A stretch of DNA of 64,000 nucleotides, from the NCBI GenBank assembly GCA_934636265.1, contig CAKUAD010000008.1:1-64000 (forward strand), written 5' to 3'. The stretch is from an uncultured Flavobacterium sp. (lineage in GTDB: Bacteria; Bacteroidota; Bacteroidia; Flavobacteriales; Flavobacteriaceae). Below are positions 10,226-17,211 of the stretch, piece after piece. Every line of letters starts with the position of its first letter. Positions within the stretch are counted from its first letter, which is position 1. The translations under genes were made by a program, and so were the position numbers. The notes below the pieces were generated by a model. It was not told the DNA's origin and made no database searches. It worked only from the letters and a program-made list of their open reading frames with translations.

Positions 10226-10339
10226 AATAGCAGTCAGGTAGCAGCCATCAGTCGTCAAGCTAAGACACTGGTTGCTGGGAGCTGAGAGCTGACCCGAGGC
10301 GCAGCCGAACGGTACGAAGTAAAAGAAAAAAAGATTAAG
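10226..10339. repeat. Degenerate intergenic repeat text between infA and rpmJ
   Basis: This 114-base gap has no reading frame of note. It contains a simple phrase (GCTGGGAGCTGAGAGCTGAC) and then GAGGCGCAGCCGAACGGTACGA at about 10295-10316. The latter resembles CAGCGTAGCGAACGGTTACGA in the tandem repeats near 42.4 and 42.6 kb, so it looks like a dispersed fragment of the same repeat vocabulary. It interrupts an otherwise compact ribosomal operon. Confidence 0.5.
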
Positions 10340-10456
10340 ATGAAAGTTAGAGCATCAGTAAAAAAGAGAAGTGCCGATTGCATCATTGTACGTCGCAAAG
10401 GCAGGTTGTACGTAATCAACAAAAAAAATCCTAGATTTAAACAAAGACAAGGATAA
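10340..10456 (+). CDS. rpmJ: 50S ribosomal protein L36, zinc-free form
   Basis: A 38-residue protein beginning [14 protein letters not shown] and ending [10 protein letters not shown]. The family's zinc ligands (three cysteines and a histidine) are mostly missing, only one cysteine remaining, so this is the C-minus form that should not need zinc. The stop is 2 bases before the rpsM start, consistent with the infA-rpmJ-rpsM-rpsK order common in bacteria. Confidence 0.96.
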   Translation: MKVRASVKKRSADCIIVRRKGRLYVINKKNPRFKQRQG

Positions 10457-10458
10457 TT

Positions 10459-10833
10459 ATGGCAAGAATAGCGGGGATCGACATCCCAAAAAACAAAAGA
10501 GGCGTTATCGCTTTGACCTATATCTTCGGTATCGGTAAAAGCCGTGCGAGTGAAATTCTGGCCAAAGCCGGTGTAAGTGAAGATATCAAAGTTCAGGATT
10601 GGAACGACGATCAGATCGCAGCGATCCGTGACGCGGTTTCATACTACAAAATTGAAGGCGAACTGCGTTCAGAGACTTCTTTGAACATTAAGCGTTTGAT
10701 GGACATCGGTTGCTACCGTGGAATCCGTCACCGTTCAGGCTTGCCACTCCGTGGTCAGCGTACCAAGAACAACTCCCGAACTAGAAAAGGTAAGCGTAAA
10801 ACTGTTGCTAACAAGAAAAAAGCGACTAAATAA
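10459..10833 (+). CDS. rpsM: 30S ribosomal protein S13
   Basis: Small-subunit head protein contacting P-site tRNA and L5. 124 residues. It begins [15 protein letters not shown], includes the helix-two-turn-helix motif, and carries the signature [18 protein letters not shown] before a basic tail that reaches towards tRNA. Confidence 0.98.
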   Translation: MARIAGIDIPKNKRGVIALTYIFGIGKSRASEILAKAGVSEDIKVQDWNDDQIAAIRDAVSYYKIEGELRSETSLNIKRLMDIGCYRGIRHRSGLPLRGQRTKNNSRTRKGKRKTVANKKKATK

Positions 10834-10842
10834 TAAGTAAAC

Positions 10843-11226
10843 ATGGCTAAAGCGACCACAAAAAAGCGCAAAGTTGTAGTTGAATCGACAGGAGAGGCAC
10901 ACATCAGTGCTACCTTCAACAACATCATCATCTCCCTGACCAACAAAAAGGGTGAGGTGGTGTCTTGGTCATCAGCCGGTAAAATGGGATTCCGTGGTTC
11001 TAAAAAGAACACGCCATACGCCGCCCAGATGGCTGCCGAGGATGCTAGCAAAGTAGCTATAGAGGCCGGACTTAAAAAAGTCAAGGTATACGTTAAAGGA
11101 CCGGGCAACGGACGTGAGTCAGCCATCCGTTCACTCCACAACGGAGGGATCGAGGTGACTGAAATCATCGACGTGACCCCAATGCCGCACAACGGATGCC
11201 GTCCTCCTAAGCGCAGAAGAGTTTAA
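10843..11226 (+). CDS. rpsK: 30S ribosomal protein S11
   Basis: Small-subunit platform protein. 127 residues. Motifs are [21 protein letters not shown] near residue 17 and the C-terminal [17 protein letters not shown]. It ends 166 bases before rpsD, a gap containing a predicted leader hairpin. Confidence 0.98.
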   Translation: MAKATTKKRKVVVESTGEAHISATFNNIIISLTNKKGEVVSWSSAGKMGFRGSKKNTPYAAQMAAEDASKVAIEAGLKKVKVYVKGPGNGRESAIRSLHNGGIEVTEIIDVTPMPHNGCRPPKRRRV

Positions 11227-11324
11227 TAACTGTCTGGTAGTTTAACTATCGCAGATTAAGCTGATTGCGGTCACATTTCCTGGATCGCACCGGCTTACGA
11301 AAACAAGAATAATTAAGTATAACC

Positions 11325-11379
11325 GGGACAGAGACGGGTTATCGGAGGATATAGACCTGAATTCATAACTCCTGTTCCC
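11325..11379 (+). promoter_or_regulatory. rpsD: Predicted leader hairpin upstream of rpsD
   Basis: GGGACAG (11325-11331) can pair with CTGTTCCC (11372-11379, one bulge) and GGGTTAT (11336-11342) with ATAACTC (11365-11371, one G-T pair), leaving a 22-base apical loop and a small internal loop (AGAC). The structure ends 13 bases before the rpsD ATG in the unusually long 166-base rpsK-rpsD gap. S4 is a translational repressor in other bacteria, so an S4-responsive leader is a reasonable inference; the folding was done by eye. Confidence 0.5.
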
Positions 11380-11392
11380 ATAATTTTTAACA

Positions 11393-11998
11393 ATGGCAAG
11401 ATATACTGGTCCACAAACAAAAATCGCTCGTAAGTTTGGTGAAGCGATCTTTGGCGATGACAAAGCCTTCGAAAAAAGAAGTTACCCACCGGGACAACAC
11501 GGCCTGGCCAAAAAAAGGGGTAAAAAATCAGAGTACGCAATCCAGTTGATGGAGAAGCAAAAAGCCAAATACACCTACGGCATCCTCGAGAAGCAATTCC
11601 GCGGATTGTTTGAAAAAGCATCAGCTGCACGTGGGGTAACCGGTGAAGTACTCATCCAATTGTGTGAATCACGTCTGGATAACGTAGTATACCGCATGGG
11701 GATTGCCTCATCGCGTCGTGCTGCCCGTCAGATTGTTTCGCACCGTCACATTACCGTGAACGGCGAGGTGGTTAACATCCCGTCATATCACCTCAAGCCA
11801 GGCGACAAGGTTGCAGTTCGCGAGAAGTCAAAATCTCTGGAAAGCATCGAGCGTTCATTGGCTAACGCAAGCCGCGTTTATGAGTGGATTACCTGGAACA
11901 ACGACCTGAAGGAAGGTACATTTGTTTCAGTTCCGGCAAGGCTGCAAGTTCCTGAGAACATCAAGGAGCAGCTTATCGTCGAATTGTACAACAAGTAA
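11393..11998 (+). CDS. rpsD: 30S ribosomal protein S4
   Basis: Primary 16S-binding assembly protein. 201 residues. It starts [17 protein letters not shown] and contains an S4 RNA-binding domain ([29 protein letters not shown], about residues 90-120). In other bacteria S4 represses its own operon, and the hairpin just upstream is a possible target. It is followed by rpoA after 23 bases. Confidence 0.98.
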   Translation: MARYTGPQTKIARKFGEAIFGDDKAFEKRSYPPGQHGLAKKRGKKSEYAIQLMEKQKAKYTYGILEKQFRGLFEKASAARGVTGEVLIQLCESRLDNVVYRMGIASSRRAARQIVSHRHITVNGEVVNIPSYHLKPGDKVAVREKSKSLESIERSLANASRVYEWITWNNDLKEGTFVSVPARLQVPENIKEQLIVELYNK

Positions 11999-12021
11999 TA
12001 ACTGATTAGTCCTAACAATTT

Positions 12022-13014
12022 ATGGCAATATTTAATTTTCAAAAACCCGATAAGGTTATCATGATCGATTCAACCGATTTCGAAGGGAAGTTTGAATTCC
12101 GCCCTTTGGAACCCGGATATGGATTGACGGTTGGTAACGCACTTCGGAGAGTTTTGCTTTCTGCCCTGGAAGGATACGCAATCACATCGGTGCGTATAGA
12201 AGGCGTTGACCACGAGTTCACGACTATCTCAGGAGTGGTTGAAGACGTAACCGAAATCATCCTGAACCTGAAACAGGTGCGTTTCAAACGCCAGATTGAG
12301 GATGTCGACAACGAATCAGTAACCATTTCAGTGTCGGGGAAAGACCAGCTTACAGCGGGTGACTTCCAGAAGTTCATTTCAGGTTTCCAGGTGCTCAACC
12401 CGGAGCTTGTCATCTGCAACATGGATAGCAAGATCAGCCTGAACATGGAGTTGACCATTGAAAAAGGACGCGGTTATGTACCGGCCGAGGAGAACAAAAA
12501 GCAAAATGCCGCAATTGGTACCATCTTTACCGATTCAATCTATACGCCCGTTAAAAACGTGAAGTACAGCATTGAAAACTATCGTGTGGAGCAAAAAACC
12601 GATTACGAGAAGTTGGTTTTTGAAATCAAGACCGACGGTTCGATTGCACCTAAGGATGCACTGACCGAGGCCGCCAAGGTTTTGATCCACCACTTTATGC
12701 TGTTCTCTGACGAGCGTATCACGCTTGAGGCCGACGAAATTGCACAAACCGAGTCATACGATGAGGAATCATTGCACATGCGTCAGCTTTTAAAGACCAA
12801 GCTTGTTGACATGGACCTGTCGGTTCGCGCCCTTAACTGCCTCAAGGCAGCCGAGGTTGAAACCCTTGGAGATTTGGTGTCGTTTAACAAAAACGACCTT
12901 ATGAAATTCCGCAACTTTGGCAAGAAGTCGCTTACCGAGCTGGACGAGCTGGTGGCCAACAAGAACCTGACTTTCGGAATGGATCTTAGCAAGTACAAAT
13001 TAGATAAAGACTAG
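12022..13014 (+). CDS. rpoA: DNA-directed RNA polymerase subunit alpha
   Basis: Assembly platform of RNA polymerase. 330 residues. The N-terminal dimerisation domain shows [23 protein letters not shown]; the C-terminal domain (about residues 255-325) keeps the DNA-contacting segment [21 protein letters not shown], including the arginine equivalent to E. coli R265, and [12 protein letters not shown]. Standard length and position after rpsD. Confidence 0.99.
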   Translation: MAIFNFQKPDKVIMIDSTDFEGKFEFRPLEPGYGLTVGNALRRVLLSALEGYAITSVRIEGVDHEFTTISGVVEDVTEIILNLKQVRFKRQIEDVDNESVTISVSGKDQLTAGDFQKFISGFQVLNPELVICNMDSKISLNMELTIEKGRGYVPAEENKKQNAAIGTIFTDSIYTPVKNVKYSIENYRVEQKTDYEKLVFEIKTDGSIAPKDALTEAAKVLIHHFMLFSDERITLEADEIAQTESYDEESLHMRQLLKTKLVDMDLSVRALNCLKAAEVETLGDLVSFNKNDLMKFRNFGKKSLTELDELVANKNLTFGMDLSKYKLDKD

Positions 13015-13042
13015 TCCGGAAGGCTAGGTAAAATACAGAGTA

Positions 13043-13636
13043 ATGAGACACGGAAAGAAAATTAATCACCTGAGCAGACAGAGCGGTCACCGCAAACTGA
13101 TGCTGGCAAACATGGCCTGCTCACTGATTGAGCACAAACGCATCAACACTACAGTTGCCAAGGCAAAAGCCCTTAAGATGTATGTTGAGCCACTGGTAAC
13201 CAAATCAAAAGAAGATACCACCCACAACCGTCGTATTGTTTTCGCTTCATTGCGCAACAAATACGCTGTTGCCGAACTGTTCCGCGATGTAGCCCCTAAA
13301 GTGGGTGACCGTCCGGGAGGATACACCCGTATCATCAAGTTGGGTAACCGTTTGGGCGACAACGCCGATATGGCCATGATCGAACTGGTTGACTTTAACG
13401 AACTCTACAACGGTGGCAAAAAAGAGGAGAAAAAAGGCCGTAGCCGTCGCGGTGGCAAAAAAGCCGCCGGTGCTGTTGCCGCTGCTCCTAAGGCGGAGGA
13501 AACCAAAGCCGAAGCTCCTGTGGAAGAGCCAATCGTTGACGCTCCTGAATCGGCAGTTGCAATTGAGGAAACACAGATTGAAAATGCTGCTCCTGAAGCA
13601 TCTGCTGAAGGAAGCGAGGAGAAAAAAGAAGAATAG
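13043..13636 (+). CDS. rplQ: 50S ribosomal protein L17 with acidic alanine-rich tail
   Basis: Large-subunit protein near the tunnel exit. The conserved L17 core ([18 protein letters not shown] to the [17 protein letters not shown] segment) covers residues 1-125. The remaining ~72 residues form a low-complexity tail, basic at first ([15 protein letters not shown]) and then rich in Ala, Glu and Pro, giving 197 residues against about 127 for E. coli. It is the last gene of the ribosomal cluster and is followed by a strong terminator. Confidence 0.97.
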   Translation: MRHGKKINHLSRQSGHRKLMLANMACSLIEHKRINTTVAKAKALKMYVEPLVTKSKEDTTHNRRIVFASLRNKYAVAELFRDVAPKVGDRPGGYTRIIKLGNRLGDNADMAMIELVDFNELYNGGKKEEKKGRSRRGGKKAAGAVAAAPKAEETKAEAPVEEPIVDAPESAVAIEETQIENAAPEASAEGSEEKKEE

Positions 13637-13655
13637 TATTTTCTTTTTAGATATC

Positions 13656-13690
13656 AAAAAGGACAAGCGGGAGTTTGTCCTTTTTTTTAT
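13656..13690 (+). terminator. Rho-independent terminator of the ribosomal operon
   Basis: The arms AAAAAGGACAA and TTGTCCTTTTT pair around the loop GCGGGAGT and run into an eight-base T stretch. It lies 20 bases after the rplQ stop. It could also serve the convergent XRE gene. Confidence 0.88.
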
Positions 13691-13866
13691 TCTTTTTCAT
13701 AAGGTGGACGTCGAAAGTTGAAACGCGGTGTTTTACTTTGACTATTTCGAAAACGATTTTCATTTATTGCCCGACGCTGGTCCGGTAGAAGTCCACGGTT
13801 ATTCATTTGGACGATTTTATTTGGAGGGATTCGCTTTAGATTTTAGGTTTTTTAAACGCAATGTTT

Positions 13867-14373
13867 TTAACTCAAAGTGTTTGTCAACGTTGACATCTTT
13901 GAGCGCAAATGCAGATGCTCTCGCTCTAATGCCTCAAGCTTCAATTCCATTCGGAGCATCGTTGTTTCAAGCAATGCCGGGGTCGTGAATTTATGGGGCT
14001 GTACCTTTGAAAATGGATGCACGGCACCTCTGTTTTGAAGGTACGCGTCAATTAAAATTCTTTTCCGGATAAGTGCTGCCTGCTGCTTGGTTTTTTCATA
14101 TTGCTTGTGCAGCGCCAAACGCTGGTATTCATTTTCCCGCAAGAGGCGCTGAATTTCATTTTGTACCTGCAGGTTTGTTTTACCGTTTGTTTTGTCCGCA
14201 GGCACCGACTGCTCATTGCATTGCAACAGCTCCGACAACAATTGCATGGCCGCCAGCGGTAGCGTTCGCTTTCCGCACTCAAACATGGAATACAGGCTGG
14301 GATGAACCCCAAGGATTTGTGCCATTTCCCGTTGCTTCATTCCCAATGACTTGGCAATATTGGTTGTTTTCAT
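13867..14373 (-). CDS. XRE-family helix-turn-helix regulator with coiled-coil tail
   Basis: 168 residues. Residues about 5-55 form a Cro/C1-type helix-turn-helix (MKQREMAQILGVHPSLYSMF, then KRTLPLAAMQLLSELL). The rest is helical and charged, with a probable coiled coil at about 75-115 and another near the C-terminus (LRMELKLEALEREHLHLRSK). Such a protein should bind DNA as an oligomer. A 76-bp three-part palindromic element ends 12 bases upstream of its ATG, and three more copies occur in the next 13 kb, so it is the natural candidate for binding them and for autoregulation. It is convergent with rplQ. The exact target and physiological role are unknown. Confidence 0.85.
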   Translation of the reverse strand: MKTTNIAKSLGMKQREMAQILGVHPSLYSMFECGKRTLPLAAMQLLSELLQCNEQSVPADKTNGKTNLQVQNEIQRLLRENEYQRLALHKQYEKTKQQAALIRKRILIDAYLQNRGAVHPFSKVQPHKFTTPALLETTMLRMELKLEALEREHLHLRSKMSTLTNTLS

Positions 14374-14384
14374 GACCGTGGATT

Positions 14385-14460
14385 TTGTGTATAATTTAAG
14401 CGAGCAAAAATTTTACCACAAAAAGTGTGTGGAAATAAAAATCGGTTTGGGATTTAACAC
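14385..14460 (-). repeat. Tripartite palindromic element, copy 1
   Basis: Read on the minus strand: GTGT, 27 bases, CACACTTTTTGTG, 26 bases, ACACAA. The last block lies 12 bases before the XRE start codon and the first block lies after the 3' end of the HelD-like gene. Similarity to copies 2 and 3 also covers the spacers, for example TTTGGGATTTAACACG here against TTTTGGATTTAACACG. A likely operator or promoter region of the XRE gene; function inferred. Confidence 0.75.
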
Positions 14461-14487
14461 GGGGGTTGGAGGAAGTGGTTACTGTGC

Positions 14488-17205
14488 TTACAACTTCATC
14501 TTGTGAGTGCACCTCGGATACGATGTACAGCCGAGAAATTTTCCAAATTTCCCTTCTCGGTTAACCATATAGCCGCTTTCACATGCCGAACAGAGAAGCC
14601 CACTATTTAGAATGTCGAGGTCATTGTATGTTTGATTACAGGCTGGGTAGTGAGAGCATCCTAGAAAATTATGTCCGTTTGAATTTTGCCTAACGACGAG
14701 TTTACCCGTTATGCAATATGGGCAATTCTTAGTAGTTGATCCTAAGTCAGAGGTCTTTAAATAATATTTCTTATCAGTCAACAATTCTTCGACGAATAAT
14801 GATTTTTCCTCGGGCGTTAGCAAAATGACTTCGTTTTTAGTACGCGTTAGGGCCACATAAAATAACCTGCGTTCTTCCGCAAACCGGAAATTTTCATCCT
14901 CACTTAATAGCAATGATAAAATGGGATCGTCCGACATTTTATTGGGGAATCCAAACAAATCATTTTTTAACTGAAGTACAATGACATTGTCCGCTTCTAA
15001 TCCTTTCGACTTGTGGACAGTCAGAAATTTAATGTCAACATTTTCAATTCCTTCAACCTCAAGCTTGTTGGTCTCTTCATAGTATTTTACCCTAGGGATT
15101 CCGTCGGCGGAGACTTTAATAATCTCATCGATATCGAAGCTATGACGTCCTAGAACAAGTATAGATTTGTTTCCGTACGACTCTACCAGCGTTTTGATCT
15201 GATTTACGAAAATCTCTTTGTAAGTATTATGTTCATACGCAACGATCCTTACAGGATCGGTGACGAATCCTTTTTTAGATTTCGGGTTCTTTTGAATTTG
15301 CTTTTTATTTTGGGTAACGAATGTGGCGGATACGTCTATTAAAGGTTGTGAATTCCTGTAGGTATGCTCAATAAATAGCTGTTCGTAAGGCCCGACGTGT
15401 TTTCCAAAGTTGCTAAAAAGTGTGATGTCGCTCCCTGCGAATCGGTAGATAGATTGCCAATCGTCGCCTACGCAAATTAAACGCGCCCCGCATAATTCCC
15501 GAATCTCTTTTATAAGGTTAAAACGGGAATAGGAAATATCTTGGTACTCGTCAATTACAATGTACTCATAACCAAGATTCTTGCGGTGTTGGTTGATGAG
15601 TGCCGTCGCTTGATTGATCATGTCGTTAAAATCAATCTGATTTTCCTCCTCCAGTTTTTTGTCATACTTCTCTAGGATCGGTAATGCAAATGCGAGAAAG
15701 AGTTTTAACCGTTCGCGCATAAACCCATTCTTAACTCGTTTATCGACTAGAAGTACGTTTATCAGTGACGTAGAATCTAATTGCCTTGATTTACTGAGAT
15801 TGATAAAAGATAGGATGAGCTTTATAATCTCGTCGCCAAATCCTTTGTCATTTCTTGTTATTTGTTCGTAGATTGATTTTGGATCTTTAGGCTTGAATTT
15901 TACGCCTTCCTGCTCCAACATTTCAGCAAGTCGTGTCAGCAGTATCCTATCTCGGCTGTAATAGGAATAGGTCTCTAATAACTTGGTGCCGTTATTAATG
16001 TGCGCTTGCCTTTTTGAATACATCAGCTCGACATATTCTTTTTCCTTATGAGGCTTTAACCATTTGGCATTGTCATTTTCATCTACGCCAAAGTGCTCGA
16101 GCCATATGTCGTAATCTTTTAGATAGAAGTCAGGTTGGTAGGCAAAACTTGAATGTGGGTATCGTTTTTCATATTCGTATTCGATTCCGTTCAAGAAGAG
16201 AAAATTCGCAATGGTGAGTTCTTCTACGCTTTTTACTTTCTCTCCATGCAAAGTGTCGAGTGTCTTCTTCTTCACGATGTCCATCTCATCGCATTTTGAT
16301 TTCAAGGTATGAAAGTCTATACCTTTTTCGGTATCGAGTTTTTCCCCAAGCGATTCGTATGCCTCGATATCATCAGGAATATTCATATAGCAAGCCACGT
16401 ACTGAATGAACGCTGACAGAGCATCAGAATCATCATAGATAGCGTTCTTCAGGTATTGCTTAATCGTATTTATAAGGGTGTTTTCATTCGTAACTCCGGG
16501 AGCTACCGGTCGGAACTGTTTGATTAGACTATTGCCTAGTTTATGAAAAGTTGTCGCACGAGTTGCCAGTCCCAGATCTTCGAGTCTCTCATTGAGTTCG
16601 TCAACTGTTTTTCTAGTGAAAGATAGAAGTAAAATATTTTTAGGGTCGACTCCCTTTTTTTCAACCAAATATTTCACCTTGGCAAGAATGGTAAGGGTCT
16701 TGCCCGAACCCGCTCCCGCTATAATCAAATTTGAATATTCATCTACGACTACGGCATTGCGTTGCTGCTCATCGATACTCTTTCCTTCGATGTCGTCAAA
16801 GAATTCACTTAACTTTCTTTTCTGAATACTCACGTATTCCCGGTTGCGGTAAGCGATATAGTTGTCAAAATCAGAAAAGGTGTCGATGAAGGTTTTGACT
16901 TTTTCCTCTTTGACATAATAGGACGTTTTATTCTTAAAAAAAATTGCTACTTCGCGATATTCGGTTTTTAGTCGGTCTCGATACACCCATGTAACATAAT
17001 CATCGATTGCGGCCATTGTGTCAAGGAATGCCGAGGCCTTAGCAAGATTGGCGAGATATTCAGGCCGCTCATATTTTTGATTGTCACGTTTTCTTTTATA
17101 GTAAAAAAGCCAGGTTAGTACTGCTAATATGCTAATTACCACTGTTGTCATTGACGCGAACAATGTTTTAGTTTGCCGAGCTTTAGGTGGCATCCGATAT
17201 TGCAT
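14488..17205 (-). CDS. Membrane-anchored HelD/UvrD-type helicase with nuclease-like insert and zinc ribbons
   Basis: 905 residues, superfamily 1 helicase closest in motif detail to helicase IV. Seen: a hydrophobic segment at about residues 15-35, probably a membrane anchor; Walker A AGAGSGKT (163-170); motif Ia LLSFTRKTVDELNERL; DEYQD box (552-556); VGDDWQSIYRFAGSD, as in E. coli HelD; VHKSKGLEADNV; and RRLFYVALTRTKNEV. Between the first helicase motifs, residues about 329-372 carry YQPDFYL...IWLEHFG, resembling a PD-(D/E)XK nuclease core. Two topoisomerase-type four-cysteine zinc ribbons close the protein (about 840-905). Third gene of an operon after the DUF3427 helicase, 6 bases away. Probably anti-phage or DNA processing; substrate unknown. 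Confidence 0.85.
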   Translation of the reverse strand: MQYRMPPKARQTKTLFASMTTVVISILAVLTWLFYYKRKRDNQKYERPEYLANLAKASAFLDTMAAIDDYVTWVYRDRLKTEYREVAIFFKNKTSYYVKEEKVKTFIDTFSDFDNYIAYRNREYVSIQKRKLSEFFDDIEGKSIDEQQRNAVVVDEYSNLIIAGAGSGKTLTILAKVKYLVEKKGVDPKNILLLSFTRKTVDELNERLEDLGLATRATTFHKLGNSLIKQFRPVAPGVTNENTLINTIKQYLKNAIYDDSDALSAFIQYVACYMNIPDDIEAYESLGEKLDTEKGIDFHTLKSKCDEMDIVKKKTLDTLHGEKVKSVEELTIANFLFLNGIEYEYEKRYPHSSFAYQPDFYLKDYDIWLEHFGVDENDNAKWLKPHKEKEYVELMYSKRQAHINNGTKLLETYSYYSRDRILLTRLAEMLEQEGVKFKPKDPKSIYEQITRNDKGFGDEIIKLILSFINLSKSRQLDSTSLINVLLVDKRVKNGFMRERLKLFLAFALPILEKYDKKLEEENQIDFNDMINQATALINQHRKNLGYEYIVIDEYQDISYSRFNLIKEIRELCGARLICVGDDWQSIYRFAGSDITLFSNFGKHVGPYEQLFIEHTYRNSQPLIDVSATFVTQNKKQIQKNPKSKKGFVTDPVRIVAYEHNTYKEIFVNQIKTLVESYGNKSILVLGRHSFDIDEIIKVSADGIPRVKYYEETNKLEVEGIENVDIKFLTVHKSKGLEADNVIVLQLKNDLFGFPNKMSDDPILSLLLSEDENFRFAEERRLFYVALTRTKNEVILLTPEEKSLFVEELLTDKKYYLKTSDLGSTTKNCPYCITGKLVVRQNSNGHNFLGCSHYPACNQTYNDLDILNSGLLCSACESGYMVNREGKFGKFLGCTSYPRCTHKMKL

Positions 17206-17211
17206 TCATCT

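Noticed and set aside
13728-13988. An 86-codon plus-strand open frame rich in Phe and Tyr after rplQ
   Set aside because: It starts in AT-rich non-coding sequence and its second half is antisense to the XRE gene, which has a clear domain. Aromatic richness follows from T-rich DNA.
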